The notes beneath the pieces were generated by a model. The model was not told the origin of the DNA. It made no database searches and saw nothing but the letters and a program-made list of their open reading frames with translations. A DNA stretch of 64,000 nt from Agrobacterium vaccinii (lineage in GTDB: Bacteria > Pseudomonadota > Alphaproteobacteria > Rhizobiales > Rhizobiaceae). The stretch spans positions 1,178,001 through 1,242,000 of the forward strand of contig NZ_CP054150.1 in the NCBI RefSeq assembly GCF_021310995.1, read 5' to 3'. The position numbers were made by a program, and so were the translations under genes. Position 1 is the first letter of the stretch; each line of letters starts with the position of its first letter. Positions 17,057 to 28,391 of this stretch are shown piece by piece.

Positions 17057-17671
17057 ATGGGTCTGCACGCTGTATTCTTTTACATCTTCGCTTTCGTCGC
17101 CGTGGCGTCTGCGTTCATGGTCATCGCTTCGAAGAACCCCGTTCATTCGGTGTTGTTCCTCATCCTGACCTTTTTCAACGCAGCCGCTCTCTTCCTGCTG
17201 ACGGGCGCTGAATTCCTCGCCATGATCCTGCTGGTGGTTTATGTCGGCGCTGTGGCGGTGCTGTTCCTCTTCGTCGTGATGATGCTGGATGTGGATTTTG
17301 CCGAGCTGCGCTCCGGCGTTCTGCAATATGCGCCTATCGGCGCGCTGATCGGCATCATTCTGGCGGCAGAACTGATCATCGTCGTGGGCGGCAGCGTGCT
17401 CAACCCGCAGGCAGCGAAGTCGATCACTATGCCGATCCCGAACCCGCTGGAGCGCGCCAATACGGCTGCACTCGGTGACGTGCTCTACACGAACTACGTC
17501 TACTTCTTCCAGCTTGCCGGTCTGGTTCTGCTGGTGGCCATGATCGGCGCGATCGTGCTGACGCTGCGTCACCGCACCGACATTAAGCGACAGGACATTG
17601 CAACGCAGGTTGGCCGCGACCCGAAGACTGCCGTCACGACGGTCAATGTCAAACCGGGTCAGGGCATCTAA
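17057..17671 (+). CDS. nuoJ: NADH-quinone oxidoreductase subunit J
   Basis: A 204-residue ND6-type membrane subunit with five hydrophobic segments and the conserved LLVVYVGAVAVLFLFVVMML stretch near 57. The C terminus (about 175-204) is a polar, Lys/Thr-rich tail. It sits 134 nt after nuoI and 30 nt before nuoK. Confidence 0.96.
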   Translation: MGLHAVFFYIFAFVAVASAFMVIASKNPVHSVLFLILTFFNAAALFLLTGAEFLAMILLVVYVGAVAVLFLFVVMMLDVDFAELRSGVLQYAPIGALIGIILAAELIIVVGGSVLNPQAAKSITMPIPNPLERANTAALGDVLYTNYVYFFQLAGLVLLVAMIGAIVLTLRHRTDIKRQDIATQVGRDPKTAVTTVNVKPGQGI

Positions 17672-17701
17672 GGCGCGAACGGATCCAAGGAAAATCATAT
17701 T

Positions 17702-18010
17702 ATGGAAATCGGTCTTTCCCATTACCTCACGGTCAGCGCGGTCCTCTTCACGATCGGCATCTTCGGTATCTTTCTCAACCGTAAGAACGTCATCGTCATC
17801 CTCATGTCGATCGAGCTCATCCTGCTTGCGGTCAACCTCAACATGGTGGCGTTCTCGTCGTTCCTCAACGATATCGTCGGCCAGGTCTTCGCTTTGTTCA
17901 TTCTGACTGTCGCTGCTGCGGAAGCTGCCATCGGTCTTGCAATACTCGTTGTCTTCTATCGCAACCGCGGATCGATTGCCGTGGAAGACGTCAATATGAT
18001 GAAGGGCTGA
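17702..18010 (+). CDS. nuoK: NADH-quinone oxidoreductase subunit K
   Basis: A 102-residue ND4L-type subunit with three membrane segments. Conserved glutamates are visible in [11 protein letters not shown] (TM2) and [11 protein letters not shown] (TM3), the residues involved in proton transfer. Normal length; it lies 7 nt before nuoL. Confidence 0.97.
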   Translation: MEIGLSHYLTVSAVLFTIGIFGIFLNRKNVIVILMSIELILLAVNLNMVAFSSFLNDIVGQVFALFILTVAAAEAAIGLAILVVFYRNRGSIAVEDVNMMKG

Positions 18011-18017
18011 TAAGGCT

Positions 18018-20015
18018 ATGATCTACAAAGCTATCGTCTTTCTTCCGCTGATCGGCTTCCTGATCGCTGGCCTTTTCGGTCGCTCCATCGGTGCCAAAGC
18101 CTCGGAATATGTCACAACCGGCCTGATGATCATTGTCGCGATCCTGTCGTGGATCGTCTTCATCAACGTGGCGCTTCTCAGCCACGAGCCCGGCGAAGTC
18201 ATTAAGGTGACCGTACTGCAGTGGATCCAGTCCGGCGGCATCGATGTCGAATGGGCCTTCCGGATCGATACGCTGACAGCCGTCATGTTCGTGGTCGTCA
18301 ATACTGTGTCCACCCTGGTTCATCTGTACTCTATCGGGTACATGCACCACGATCCGCATCGTCCGCGCTTCTTCGCCTACCTGTCGCTCTTCACCTTCGC
18401 CATGCTCATGCTGGTCACATCCGACAACCTGTTGCAGATGTTCTTCGGCTGGGAAGGCGTGGGTCTGGCGTCCTATCTGCTGATCGGCTTCTGGTACAAG
18501 AAGCCATCGGCCTCTGCCGCCGCCATGAAGGCCTTCATCGTCAACCGCGTCGGTGACTTCGGCTTCATCCTCGGCATTTCCGGTCTGTTCGTGCTGTTCG
18601 GTTCGGTCAATTTCGAAACGATCTTCGCCGCCGCTGGCACCTATCTGCCTGCCGATGGCGCAGCATCCACCGATGTCGTCATCAACCTGTTCGGCATGCA
18701 GCTGGACAAGGCGCATGCGCTAACCGGCGTTTGCCTGCTCTTGTTCATGGGTTCCATGGGTAAGTCGGCGCAGTTCCTGCTGCACACATGGCTGCCGGAC
18801 GCAATGGAAGGCCCGACACCTGTGTCGGCGCTCATTCACGCCGCGACCATGGTCACAGCTGGCGTGTTCCTCGTCGCCCGCATGTCTCCGATTTTCGAAC
18901 TGTCGCCGGACGCCTTGACCTTCGTCACTCTCATTGGCGCAATCACAGCCTTCTTTGCCGCGACCGTTGGTCTGGTGCAAAACGATATCAAGCGCGTCAT
19001 CGCTTACTCGACCTGTTCGCAGCTGGGCTATATGTTCGTTGCGCTCGGCGTCGGCGCGTATGGTGCCGCCGTGTTCCACCTGTTCACGCACGCTTTCTTC
19101 AAGGCACTGCTGTTCCTTTGCGCCGGTTCTGTCATTCACGCCGTGGATGGCGAGCAGGACATGCGACACATGGGCGGCCTGCGTAAGCACATCCCCATCA
19201 CCTTCTGGACGATGACGGTTGGTACGCTGGCGCTGACAGGCGTTGGTATTCCCGGCACGATGTTCGGCTTTGCTGGCTTCTTCTCCAAGGACGTGATCAT
19301 CGAATCCGCCTATGCGTCGCACAATGCAGTCGCCGGTTTCGCCTTTACGCTTCTGGTCATCGCGGCCCTGTTCACCAGCTTCTATTCCTGGCGTCTGGCG
19401 TTCCTGACCTTCTTCGGCAAGCCGCGCGCTTCCGCAGATGTCATGCACCACGTTCATGAATCGCCGATGGTCATGCTGATCCCGCTGTTTGTGCTCACCG
19501 TCGGTGCTGTGCTGGCTGGTGTCGTGTTCGAAGGCCATTTCTTCGGTGAAGAATATGCGGAATTCTGGAAGGGCGCTCTCTTTACGCTTCCATCCAACGA
19601 AATCCTCGAAGAGTTCCACCACGTTCCATTGTGGGTCAAGTGGAGCCCGTTCATTGCCATGGCTCTTGGTTTCGTGACCGCATGGTACTTCTACATCAAG
19701 TCGCCCGAGACGCCGAAGCGTTTGGCCGAGACCCATCGTGGCCTCTACCAGTTCCTGCTCAACAAATGGTACTTCGACGAACTCTACGACTTCCTGTTTG
19801 TTCGCTCCGCAAAGGCGCTTGGTCGCTTCCTGTGGAAAAAGGGCGACGTGGCGGTTATCGACCACTACGGACCCAACGGTATTGCCGCGCGCGTGGCTGA
19901 TGTGACCAACCGCGTCGTTCGTCTGCAATCCGGTTACCTCTATCATTATGCCTTTGCGATGCTGATCGGTATTGCCGGGCTTGTCACCTGGATGATGCTC
20001 GGGAGTGCCCTGTAA
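18018..20015 (+). CDS. nuoL: NADH-quinone oxidoreductase subunit L
   Basis: A 665-residue antiporter-like proton-pumping subunit (ND5). Hallmarks are [16 protein letters not shown] near 140 with the key glutamate, [20 protein letters not shown] near 250 with the pump lysine region, and [14 protein letters not shown]. The extended C terminus includes the lateral helix. It overlaps nuoM by one base (TAATG). Confidence 0.97.
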   Translation: MIYKAIVFLPLIGFLIAGLFGRSIGAKASEYVTTGLMIIVAILSWIVFINVALLSHEPGEVIKVTVLQWIQSGGIDVEWAFRIDTLTAVMFVVVNTVSTLVHLYSIGYMHHDPHRPRFFAYLSLFTFAMLMLVTSDNLLQMFFGWEGVGLASYLLIGFWYKKPSASAAAMKAFIVNRVGDFGFILGISGLFVLFGSVNFETIFAAAGTYLPADGAASTDVVINLFGMQLDKAHALTGVCLLLFMGSMGKSAQFLLHTWLPDAMEGPTPVSALIHAATMVTAGVFLVARMSPIFELSPDALTFVTLIGAITAFFAATVGLVQNDIKRVIAYSTCSQLGYMFVALGVGAYGAAVFHLFTHAFFKALLFLCAGSVIHAVDGEQDMRHMGGLRKHIPITFWTMTVGTLALTGVGIPGTMFGFAGFFSKDVIIESAYASHNAVAGFAFTLLVIAALFTSFYSWRLAFLTFFGKPRASADVMHHVHESPMVMLIPLFVLTVGAVLAGVVFEGHFFGEEYAEFWKGALFTLPSNEILEEFHHVPLWVKWSPFIAMALGFVTAWYFYIKSPETPKRLAETHRGLYQFLLNKWYFDELYDFLFVRSAKALGRFLWKKGDVAVIDHYGPNGIAARVADVTNRVVRLQSGYLYHYAFAMLIGIAGLVTWMMLGSAL

Positions 20016-21526
20016 TGACCGATTGGCCTATTCTTTCAACGGTCACCTTCCTGCCGCTCGTCGGCGTGGTGCTCTTGCTTCTGACGAATGCGAATGGTCC
20101 GTTCGGTCGCCGCAACGTTCTCAACGTATCGCTGCTGACGACGGTCTTCACCTTCATCGTCTCGCTTTTTGTCTGGATCGGTTTCGACAATTCGAACCCC
20201 GGCTTCCAGATGGTCGAAAAACACGCCTGGTTCGGTGACATTGCCGCCTATCATCTCGGCGTTGACGGCATCTCCATGTTGTTTGTCATCCTGACAACGT
20301 TTCTGATGCCTTTCTGCGTTCTGGCCAGCTGGAACGCGATCGAAAAGCGCATCAAGGAATACATGATCGCCTTCCTGCTGCTGGAAGTCGTCATGGTCGG
20401 CGTGTTCGTCGCGCTTGATACGGTTCTCTTCTACGTCTTCTTCGAAGCAACGCTTATTCCGATGTTCATCATCATCGGTGTGTGGGGCGGTAAGGATCGC
20501 GTCTACGCGTCCTATAAGTTCTTCCTCTACACGCTGCTGGGTTCGGTTTTGACCATGCTCGCCATCATGGCGATGTACTGGCAGGCTGGCACGACGGATA
20601 TGACCGAGCTTTTGAAGCACGGCTTTCCGGCTGGCATGCAGACATGGCTCTGGCTCGCCTGCTTTGCAGCCTTTGCAGTGAAGATGCCGATGTGGCCTGT
20701 TCACACCTGGCTTCCCGACGCCCACGTTCAGGCACCGACCGCCGGTTCGGTCATTCTGGCCGGTGTCATGCTGAAGCTCGGCGGCTACGGTTTCATCCGC
20801 TTCTCGCTGTCGATGTTCCCGATTGCTTCCGACTATTTCGCACCCTTCGTCTTCACGCTTTCCGTTATTGCCATCATCTACACCTCGCTGGTCGCGATGA
20901 TGCAGGACGACATCAAGAAGCTGATCGCTTACTCGTCCGTCGCCCATATGGGGTACGTGACCATGGGCATCTTCGCCGCCAATGTTCAGGGCGTGCAGGG
21001 TGCCATCTTCCAGATGCTGTCGCACGGCATCGTCTCCGGCGCGCTCTTCCTTTGCGTCGGCGTCGTCTATGACCGTCTGCACACTCGCGAGATTTCCGCT
21101 TACGGTGGCCTCGTCAACAACATGCCGAAATATGCTGTGGCCTTCATGGTCTTCACCATGGCCAATGTCGGTCTGCCCGGTACCTCCGGCTTCGTCGGTG
21201 AATTCCTGACGATCATCGGCGTGTTCCGCGCCAACACCTGGGTTGCGCTGTTTGCGGCAACGGGGGTCATCCTTTCCGCCTCCTATGCGCTGTGGCTCTA
21301 TCGCCGCGTCATTTTCGGCGCGCTGGAAAAGGAAAGCCTGAAGTCCATGCTCGACCTTTCGACGCGCGAAAAGGTCATTCTCTATCCGCTGGTAGCACTG
21401 ACGATTTTCTTCGGCGTCTATCCGGCACCGGTTTTCGATGCTACGGCAGCGTCGGTGGACCTTTTGATTAATAATTATACGGCCGCATTGCAGGCAGCGC
21501 AGAATGTTGCGCTTTCTCTGAACTGA
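20015..21526 (+). CDS. nuoM: NADH-quinone oxidoreductase subunit M
   Basis: A 503-residue antiporter-like subunit (ND4). Conserved stretches are [20 protein letters not shown] near 136, containing the TM5 glutamate, then [20 protein letters not shown] near 225 with the pump lysine, and [12 protein letters not shown] near 305. It starts in the nuoL stop codon; nuoN follows after 18 nt. Confidence 0.97.
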   Translation: MTDWPILSTVTFLPLVGVVLLLLTNANGPFGRRNVLNVSLLTTVFTFIVSLFVWIGFDNSNPGFQMVEKHAWFGDIAAYHLGVDGISMLFVILTTFLMPFCVLASWNAIEKRIKEYMIAFLLLEVVMVGVFVALDTVLFYVFFEATLIPMFIIIGVWGGKDRVYASYKFFLYTLLGSVLTMLAIMAMYWQAGTTDMTELLKHGFPAGMQTWLWLACFAAFAVKMPMWPVHTWLPDAHVQAPTAGSVILAGVMLKLGGYGFIRFSLSMFPIASDYFAPFVFTLSVIAIIYTSLVAMMQDDIKKLIAYSSVAHMGYVTMGIFAANVQGVQGAIFQMLSHGIVSGALFLCVGVVYDRLHTREISAYGGLVNNMPKYAVAFMVFTMANVGLPGTSGFVGEFLTIIGVFRANTWVALFAATGVILSASYALWLYRRVIFGALEKESLKSMLDLSTREKVILYPLVALTIFFGVYPAPVFDATAASVDLLINNYTAALQAAQNVALSLN

Positions 21527-21544
21527 CGACAGGACCCGTAGGAC

Positions 21545-22987
21545 ATGACCGCTGAAATTCTTTTTGCCAGTCTGCGCATCGCGACGCCCGAGCTGATCCT
21601 TGCGGTCGGCGCTCTGGTGCTGCTCATGATTGGGGTCTTCTCCGGGGACAAGTCGACCAATACGGTTACGGGTCTCGCCGTAGCGCTTTTGGTCGTCGTC
21701 GGTCTGTGGATCATCTTTGCACCGGCGACGGGCGTTGCCTTCGGTGGCGTTTACGTCGCCGACGCCTTCGGCAACTTCATGAAAGTGCTGGCGCTCATCG
21801 GTGCCATCGTCGCCATGATCATGTCGGTCGGCCACAGCCGTGTGGAGCCCATCGGTCGTTTCGAATTCCCGGTATTGCTGGTTCTGGCAACACTCGGCAT
21901 TCTCCTGATGATCTCGGCCAACAACCTGATCTCGCTTTACATGGCGCTGGAACTCCAGTCGCTGGCACTCTACGTCATCTGCGCCATCAACCGCGAAAGC
22001 CTGCGCTCGACGGAAGCCGGTCTGAAATATTTCGTTCTCGGCGCTCTGTCGTCGGGCATGCTGCTCTACGGCATGTCGCTGGTTTATGGCTTCACCGGCA
22101 ACACCGGCTTTACCGAAATTGCAGCCGTTCTTTCGTCTGAGACGCGTTCGCTGGGCCTCGTTTTCGGTCTGGTCTTCGTGCTCGCCGGTTTGGCCTTCAA
22201 AATTTCCGCCGTTCCGTTCCACATGTGGACGCCGGATGTTTACGAAGGTGCACCAACCACAGTTACGGCATTCCTGGCCGCAGCTCCGAAGGTCGGCGCC
22301 ATGGCCATCTTCGTTCGTATCGTCGTCGATGCGTTCCAGCCGGTCTTTGCCGATTGGCAGCAGATCGTGGTCTTCATCTCGATTGCCTCCATGCTGCTCG
22401 GTGCCTTCGCGGCCATCGGTCAGCGCAACATCAAGCGTCTGATGGCCTATTCGTCCATCAGCCACATGGGCTATGCACTTGTCGGTCTTGCCGCAGGTAG
22501 CCAGTCCGGCGTTGCGGGCGTGCTGCTTTACATGGCCGTCTACATGGGCATGACACTTGGTACCTTCGCCTGCATTCTCGCCATGCGTCGCAAGGATGTC
22601 GGCAATGTCGAAGACGTGGATGATCTTGCCGGTCTGGCCTCCACCAATCCTTTCATGGCCATCGTCATGACGATCATGATGTTCTCGCTGGCAGGCATTC
22701 CGCCACTGGCTGGCTTCTTCGGCAAGTATTACGTCTTCCTGGCTGCCATCGAAGCACATCTCTACCCGCTCGCCGTCATCGGCGTGATCGCTTCTGTCGT
22801 CGGCGCCTACTACTACCTGCGCATCGTCAAGGTCATGTGGTTCGATGAAGCCAAGGGTGGCTTCGAAAAGGCCGCTGGTGAACTTCGCATCGTTTACGCG
22901 CTGTCCGGCCTCTTCGTTCTCGGCTTCATCCTCTTCGGCGGTGTGCTGGGTAATGCGGTCACCGTCGCAGCAAAGACGTTCTTTTGA
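21545..22987 (+). CDS. nuoN: NADH-quinone oxidoreductase subunit N
   Basis: A 480-residue antiporter-like subunit (ND2), last of the complex I genes. Motifs are [15 protein letters not shown] near 136, [20 protein letters not shown] near 218 and [15 protein letters not shown] near 300. Its stop overlaps or abuts the biotin ligase gene, tying that gene to the operon. Confidence 0.97.
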   Translation: MTAEILFASLRIATPELILAVGALVLLMIGVFSGDKSTNTVTGLAVALLVVVGLWIIFAPATGVAFGGVYVADAFGNFMKVLALIGAIVAMIMSVGHSRVEPIGRFEFPVLLVLATLGILLMISANNLISLYMALELQSLALYVICAINRESLRSTEAGLKYFVLGALSSGMLLYGMSLVYGFTGNTGFTEIAAVLSSETRSLGLVFGLVFVLAGLAFKISAVPFHMWTPDVYEGAPTTVTAFLAAAPKVGAMAIFVRIVVDAFQPVFADWQQIVVFISIASMLLGAFAAIGQRNIKRLMAYSSISHMGYALVGLAAGSQSGVAGVLLYMAVYMGMTLGTFACILAMRRKDVGNVEDVDDLAGLASTNPFMAIVMTIMMFSLAGIPPLAGFFGKYYVFLAAIEAHLYPLAVIGVIASVVGAYYYLRIVKVMWFDEAKGGFEKAAGELRIVYALSGLFVLGFILFGGVLGNAVTVAAKTFF

Positions 22988-22998
22988 GCGATACGCGC

Positions 22999-23754
22999 AT
23001 GAAAACGGGCCGGGTGTCAGTGGATGACTTCCGGCACGAAGCCTTGGCCGAGACGACATCGACCAATGTGGAATGCTTCGCCCGCGCACGGGCAGGCGAT
23101 GGCGGCAATCTCTGGGTGACAGCCAACAGGCAGAGCGGTGGCCGTGGCCGCCGCGGCAGGCCTTGGGTGTCTGAGCCCGGCAATCTCTATGCCTCTCTTC
23201 TTCTGATCGATCCCGCATCCATGGAGCATATCGGCTCCCTGCCGCTGGCCTTTGCGCTGGCGGTTTATCGCGCTGTGGGGGCTTTGCTACCCGCCGGTGG
23301 CGCGCCGCTCGAAATCAAATGGCCGAACGATATTCTCATTGGACGCAAGAAGACTTGCGGTATTCTGATGGAAGCCGAAACTTTGCCCGATGGGCGCGCC
23401 GCGCTCGTCATTGGCATCGGCATCAACATCGCCCATATGCCCGACAATCCGGCTTACCCGGTGACACGTCTTGGCGAACACGGCGCAGCCTGCGGCCCCT
23501 ACGAGCTTTTCGCTCACCTGTTTCGCGAAGTAGCTCATATTCTTCAGATGTGGAATCGCGGGCAGGGTGTTGCCGACGTCATGCGGCTGTGGCGCGCGGC
23601 GGCCTGCGGCATTGGCGAGCCGATCACCGTCAATTTGCCGGATCGTTCTATCCATGGGCGTTTTGCCGGAATTGATGATAAGGGTTTCCTGTTGCTGGAA
23701 GAAGATGGTGGTCCCACCCGCGCCATTGCCGCTGGCGACGTATTTTTCGGTTGA
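22999..23754 (+). CDS. birA: Biotin--[acetyl-CoA-carboxylase] ligase
   Basis: A 251-residue class I biotin protein ligase that makes biotinyl-AMP and transfers biotin to carboxylase carrier proteins. The key loop is GGRGRRGRPWVSEPGNLYAS near 35-55, followed by the KWPNDILI segment with the lysine. It lacks an N-terminal DNA-binding domain, so it is not a repressor. The ATG at 22999 is used; an in-frame TTG at 22984 overlapping the nuoN stop is possible. A downstream linker of about 190 bp precedes rnj. Confidence 0.93.
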   Translation: MKTGRVSVDDFRHEALAETTSTNVECFARARAGDGGNLWVTANRQSGGRGRRGRPWVSEPGNLYASLLLIDPASMEHIGSLPLAFALAVYRAVGALLPAGGAPLEIKWPNDILIGRKKTCGILMEAETLPDGRAALVIGIGINIAHMPDNPAYPVTRLGEHGAACGPYELFAHLFREVAHILQMWNRGQGVADVMRLWRAAACGIGEPITVNLPDRSIHGRFAGIDDKGFLLLEEDGGPTRAIAAGDVFFG

Positions 23755-23943
23755 ACTGCACGGTGCGTCAGCGCCGAGGTTCGACATCGTGATCTGGAGC
23801 ATTCCTGCTGCTCGGTAAATGCAGGACGCCCGCTCGGCCCCGCATCGGCCGTACCGCCGCGTTTGATGAAAACGATGCTTTTCGCCTCACTCGCATGCGT
23901 CGTTAGACGTGGCGGGGCGAGGCATGATTGGACAAAAACAGTA

Positions 23944-25611
23944 ATGACAACAAAAGACGAATTCGTATTCCTGCCTCTCGGTGGCGTTGGTGAAATCGGC
24001 ATGAACCTGGCGCTCTATGGCTACGGCCCGGCGACCAAGCGTCAGTGGATCATGGTCGATTGCGGCGTGACCTTCGCGGGCCTCGATCTGCCTGGTATCG
24101 ATCTCGTACTGCCGGATATCAGCTTCATTGAAGCGCAGCGCGGAAATCTCAAAGCCATCATCATCACCCACGCGCATGAAGACCATTACGGCGCGCTGAA
24201 CGATCTGTGGCCAAGCCTCAAGGTTCCGGTCTATGCGTCCGGCTTTACCGCCGGCATGCTGGAAGCCAAGCGCAATTACGAAGGCACCCGCGCCGAAATC
24301 CCGATCACGCCATTCAAGGCGGGTGACCGCATCAATGTCGGCCCGTTCGAGATAGAGGCGATCGGCGTCAACCACTCGATCCCTGAACCCATGTCGCTCG
24401 TCATCCGCACTCCGCTCGGCAATGCCGTGCATACGGGCGACTGGAAGATCGACCACGCGCCATCGCTCGGACCCTTCACCGATGAAGCACGCTTCCGCGC
24501 TGTCGGTGAAGAGGGCGTGCTGGCGATGATGTGCGATAGCACCAATGCGCTTCGCGACGGCGTTTCGCCATCCGAAGAACAGGTGTCGGAAGGTCTGCGT
24601 CAGATCATCGAAAATGCCGAGGGACGCGTGGCGATCACCACCTTCTCGTCCAATGTCGGGCGTATCAGGTCCATCGCCCAGGCAGCCGAACGTGCAGGCC
24701 GCGAAGTGCTGTTGCTCGGCTCCTCGCTCAAGCGCGTCGTCAATGTCTCCCAGGATCTCGGCATCATGGAAGGCATCAAGCCGTTTCTGGCCGAAGACGA
24801 ATTCGGCTACATTCCCCGCAACAAGGTCGTCGTCATCCTCACCGGCTCGCAGGGCGAATCGCGCGCAGCACTTGCAAAGCTCTCGCGTGATGAGATGCGC
24901 AACGTGGCGCTGGCGTCCGGTGATACCGTCGTCTTCTCGTCGCGCGCTATTCCGGGCAATGAAAAGGCCATTCAGGATATCAAGAACGGCCTGATCGAGC
25001 AGGGCGTTCACATCGTCACGGATAATGAGGCGCTGGTTCACGTCTCCGGCCATCCACGCCGCAACGAACTTTTGCAGATGTATGAGTGGGTGAAGCCACA
25101 AATTCTGGTGCCCGTGCACGGCGAAGCCGCGCATCTGGTGGCGCAGAAGGAATTGGCCGAAGAGGCCGGCATCGGGCAGGTTCCCAAGGTTCGCAACGGC
25201 AATATTCTGCGCCTGGCGCCAGGGCCTGCCGAGGTGATCGATGACGCGCCGCATGGCCGTATCTTCAAGGATGGCCGTCTGCTGGGCGATTTCGAGGAAA
25301 TGGGCATAGGCGACCGCCGCAAGCTGTCCTTTGCGGGTCATGTCTCGATCAATGTTCTGCTCGACAGCCGTTTCGATTTTCAGGGCGATCCTGACGTCGT
25401 TGCCTTCGGCCTGCCGGAGTTCGATGACGAAGGCGAGGCAATGGAAGACACGCTCTATGACGCCGTGCTGGGTGCCGTCGAAAGCATTCCGCGTGCGCGC
25501 CGCAAGGATTTGAACATCGTTCGGGAGTCCATCCGCCGCGCTGTGCGCGCCACGGCCAATCAGGTCTGGGGCAAGAAGCCGATCGTGACTGTCTTCGTCA
25601 CCAAGGTGTAA
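23944..25611 (+). CDS. rnj: Ribonuclease J
   Basis: A 555-residue beta-CASP metallo-beta-lactamase RNase with 5'-exo and endonuclease activity in mRNA and rRNA processing. Visible are HAHEDHYGAL (HxHxDH zinc site), HTGDWKID, MCDSTNAL, and the beta-CASP segments SSNVGRIRSIAQ and VSGHPRRNEL with HGEAAH. The start MTTKDEFVFLPLGG at 23944 is preferred to an in-frame ATG at 23863 that lacks similarity. It stands in a birA-rnj-mce run. Confidence 0.93.
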   Translation: MTTKDEFVFLPLGGVGEIGMNLALYGYGPATKRQWIMVDCGVTFAGLDLPGIDLVLPDISFIEAQRGNLKAIIITHAHEDHYGALNDLWPSLKVPVYASGFTAGMLEAKRNYEGTRAEIPITPFKAGDRINVGPFEIEAIGVNHSIPEPMSLVIRTPLGNAVHTGDWKIDHAPSLGPFTDEARFRAVGEEGVLAMMCDSTNALRDGVSPSEEQVSEGLRQIIENAEGRVAITTFSSNVGRIRSIAQAAERAGREVLLLGSSLKRVVNVSQDLGIMEGIKPFLAEDEFGYIPRNKVVVILTGSQGESRAALAKLSRDEMRNVALASGDTVVFSSRAIPGNEKAIQDIKNGLIEQGVHIVTDNEALVHVSGHPRRNELLQMYEWVKPQILVPVHGEAAHLVAQKELAEEAGIGQVPKVRNGNILRLAPGPAEVIDDAPHGRIFKDGRLLGDFEEMGIGDRRKLSFAGHVSINVLLDSRFDFQGDPDVVAFGLPEFDDEGEAMEDTLYDAVLGAVESIPRARRKDLNIVRESIRRAVRATANQVWGKKPIVTVFVTKV

Positions 25612-25633
25612 GCTGTCTCGGGAGGAGGGCGTT

Positions 25634-26038
25634 ATGCTGGGTCGTATCAACCATATCGCGATTGCCGTGCCGGATCTGGCCGCGGCAGTCGCCACATACC
25701 GCGATACGCTGGGTGCCGCTGTTTCCCAGCCTCAGGCTTTGCCGGAACACGGCGTGACTGTCGTTTTCGTGGAACTTCCGAATACCAAGGTGGAACTGCT
25801 GGCGCCGCTGGGCGAAAACTCTCCCATTGCGGCCTTCCTCGAAAAGAACCCGTCCGGCGGCATGCACCACATCTGTTATGAGGTCACTGACATCATCGCC
25901 GCGCGTGATCGCCTCAAGGCCGATGGCGCGCGCGTGCTGGGCGAGGGGAAACCGAAGATCGGTGCGCATGGCAAACCGGTTCTGTTTCTCCACCCAAAAG
26001 ATTTCTGTGGGACTTTGATTGAGCTTGAACAGGCGTGA
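25634..26038 (+). CDS. mce: Methylmalonyl-CoA epimerase
   Basis: A 134-residue glyoxalase-fold (VOC) enzyme that interconverts (2R)- and (2S)-methylmalonyl-CoA in propionyl-CoA breakdown. Typical features are LGRINHIAIAVPDL at the N terminus, the metal His and Glu in PLGENSP, GGMHHICYEVTD and the final FLHPKDFCGTLIELEQ. Normal length. GGAGGAGG precedes the ATG. Confidence 0.94.
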   Translation: MLGRINHIAIAVPDLAAAVATYRDTLGAAVSQPQALPEHGVTVVFVELPNTKVELLAPLGENSPIAAFLEKNPSGGMHHICYEVTDIIAARDRLKADGARVLGEGKPKIGAHGKPVLFLHPKDFCGTLIELEQA

Positions 26039-26129
26039 TGTAACACGGGCTTGATAGGCTATTTGGTTTCCCTCATTCCTGTGACGAGCAAAGGTGTGAG
26101 GAAGAGGCGCTTAAACGGGAGATTAGTGC

Positions 26130-26399
26130 ATGCAGTGGCTTTCGACATTCGCCGTTTTTTTCATCGTCTGGTGGACGGTCCTGTTCATCGTGTTGCCGAT
26201 TGGTCTTCGCACGCAGTCAGAGGATGGCGATGTAGCACTCGGAACCGTGGCCAGCGCACCGACCCGTTTCAAAGGTGGTCAGATCGTGCTGATGACGACG
26301 GTCATTTCCCTTGCTATTTGCGGCCTCTGGTACGTTGGCACTTGGTATTTTGGCTTCAGCATGGACGACCTGCCACGCATTATCCCCGTTTACGACTGA
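26130..26399 (+). CDS. DUF1467 family two-helix membrane protein
   Basis: An 89-residue inner-membrane protein with two hydrophobic helices (about 5-25 and 55-77) flanking a conserved PIGLRTQSEDGDVALGTVAS loop, the mark of the rhizobial/alphaproteobacterial DUF1467 family. Function is unknown. The usual alphaproteobacterial order mce-DUF1467-proS is kept here. Confidence 0.9.
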   Translation: MQWLSTFAVFFIVWWTVLFIVLPIGLRTQSEDGDVALGTVASAPTRFKGGQIVLMTTVISLAICGLWYVGTWYFGFSMDDLPRIIPVYD

Positions 26400-27048
26400 T
26401 TTCCGTCATCCGGCTGTCATGAAGAGGCGGCATACCAGCGGAACTGCCAATCGTTGCTTATTGACAGACGCAGTTTCGCCTTAATGTATTTCGATAATTT
26501 TAGTGTCATTCAAAAAAGCCAAAAAAAAACAAGGCTTTTCAGCCTTGTTTTTTAGTTTCGCGTGATCTGTAACCGTTGCCGGGGCAGCGAATGAACGCGC
26601 CTAAGATCTCATCCTCCCAAGACTGACCGCGAAATCGGCATGAATTTAAACTTCCTGCCTGTTTTGTGAGCTGAAACTAGCCCATTGGTTCAGCATTGTC
26701 ATCAGATTTTTTGCATTTTTGTTACAGTCGGCAAAAAATTCCTCTTGATGCGATATGTCGCACTATGTGGGCAAAATTATTCCTCCTGTAACCGTTCAGG
26801 GGCGAATGTAGTCTCATAAAATTGTCGCAAAACAGCCATGAAGGTAAATGGTCCTACGAAGATTGAGGGGTAAAAGCGTATTTTAGCTACCGCGATTACG
26901 CGGTGAAATGGAATCGCTGGAATGGCGCGTTACGCACAGGGCAGCGGGTTTCCTTCTGTTGAGGAAACCGCTATGTACGGCGCAATTATCCCGTTATTCC
27001 GGCGATTCCCAGATCAATCATGGGCTTCGTCACAAGATGGAAATGACT
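26400..27048. other. Intergenic region upstream of proS
   Basis: About 650 bases without a convincing gene. It contains the terminator at 26520-26553 and AT-rich DNA around 26640-26780. The proS promoter must lie in the right part, but no -35/-10 pair is clear. An in-frame extension of proS up to 26908 reads as noncoding. Confidence 0.6.
26520..26553. terminator. Bidirectional intrinsic terminator after DUF1467 gene
   Basis: A perfect 10-bp stem (26527-26536 with 26541-26550) and TTTC loop, preceded by an A-run and followed by a T-run, so it can stop transcription in both directions. Confidence 0.9.
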
Positions 27049-28371
27049 ATGCGCCTTAGCCGTTACTTTTTGCCCATCCTCAAGGAAAATCCCAAGGAAG
27101 CGGAAATCGTCTCGCACCGCCTTATGCTGCGTGCAGGCATGGTCCGTCAGCAGAGCCAAGGCATTTACTCCTGGCTGCCGCTGGGCAAGCGCGTCTTGGA
27201 CAAGGTCAACAAGATCGTCCGCGAAGAGCAGGACCGTTCCGGTGCCATCGAGCTTCTGATGCCGACGCTCCAGAGCGCGGACCTGTGGCAGGAAAGCGGT
27301 CGCTACGAAGACTACGGCAAGGAAATGCTGCGCATCAAGGACCGTCAGGACCGTGCGATGCTCTATGGACCGACCAATGAAGAGATGATCACCGACATCT
27401 TCCGGTCCTATGTGAAGTCCTACAAGACCCTGCCGCTGAACCTTTACCACATTCAGCTCAAGTTCCGTGACGAGGTTCGCCCCCGTTTCGGCACCATGCG
27501 CTCGCGCGAATTCCTGATGAAGGATGCCTATTCCTTCGATCTGACCAAGGAAGACGCGATCCACTCCTATAACAAGATGTTCACTGCTTACCTGCGCACC
27601 TTCTCGCGCCTCGGTCTGCGTGCCATTCCCATGCGCGCCGATACCGGCCCAATCGGTGGCAACCACAGCCATGAATTCATCATTCTGGCCGACACCGGCG
27701 AATCCGAAGTGTTCTGCCACAAGAGCTTCCTCGATCGCGGCATTCCATCAGACGATACCAACTTCGATGACGTCGATGGTCTCCAGGGCATCTTCAATGA
27801 GTGGACGACAGATTACGCCGCCACCTCCGAAATGCATGACGAAGCCGCTTTCAATGCAATCCCCGAAGGCGAACGCCTTTCGGCCCGCGGTATCGAAGTC
27901 GGTCACATCTTCTATTTCGGCACGAAATATTCCGAGCCAATGGGCGCGAAAGTTCAGGGTCCCGATGGCAAAGAACACCTTGTCCACATGGGTTCCTATG
28001 GCATTGGCCCCACACGCCTTGTTCCCGCCATCATTGAAGCATCGCATGACGAGAACGGAATCATCTGGCCAGAATCGGTTGCTCCTTTCGATGTCGTCAT
28101 TATCAACATGAAGGCTGGCGATGCTGCCTGTGATGCCGCTTGCGAAAAGCTGTATTACTCGCTGAGCAATGCGGGCAAGGATGTTCTCTACGACGACACG
28201 GACGACCGCGCAGGCCAGAAATTCGCGACGGCGGACCTTATCGGTGTGCCGATGCAGATCATCGTCGGCCCGCGTAGCGTTGCTGCCGGTGAGGTCGAGG
28301 TCAAGAATCGCAAGACAGGCGCACGCGAAACCGTGACCATCGAAGCGGCAATGAACAGAGTGCTTGGCTGA
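27049..28371 (+). CDS. proS: Prolyl-tRNA synthetase (short, without editing domain)
   Basis: A 440-residue class II aminoacyl-tRNA synthetase. Motif 2-like [21 protein letters not shown] near 137 and motif 3 [14 protein letters not shown] near 325 are present, with an anticodon-binding C terminus. It lacks the inserted editing (INS) domain found in E. coli ProS, as is normal in alphaproteobacteria. The start MRLSRYFLP is chosen because family members begin there; in-frame ATGs at 27037 and 27043 are alternatives. Confidence 0.95.
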   Translation: MRLSRYFLPILKENPKEAEIVSHRLMLRAGMVRQQSQGIYSWLPLGKRVLDKVNKIVREEQDRSGAIELLMPTLQSADLWQESGRYEDYGKEMLRIKDRQDRAMLYGPTNEEMITDIFRSYVKSYKTLPLNLYHIQLKFRDEVRPRFGTMRSREFLMKDAYSFDLTKEDAIHSYNKMFTAYLRTFSRLGLRAIPMRADTGPIGGNHSHEFIILADTGESEVFCHKSFLDRGIPSDDTNFDDVDGLQGIFNEWTTDYAATSEMHDEAAFNAIPEGERLSARGIEVGHIFYFGTKYSEPMGAKVQGPDGKEHLVHMGSYGIGPTRLVPAIIEASHDENGIIWPESVAPFDVVIINMKAGDAACDAACEKLYYSLSNAGKDVLYDDTDDRAGQKFATADLIGVPMQIIVGPRSVAAGEVEVKNRKTGARETVTIEAAMNRVLG

Positions 28372-28391
28372 AGAGCCGATAGGGAGACGAC

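Noticed and set aside
26908..27048. N-terminal extension of ProS
   Set aside because: The added codons resemble no ProS and have no RBS; family members begin at MRLSRYFLP.
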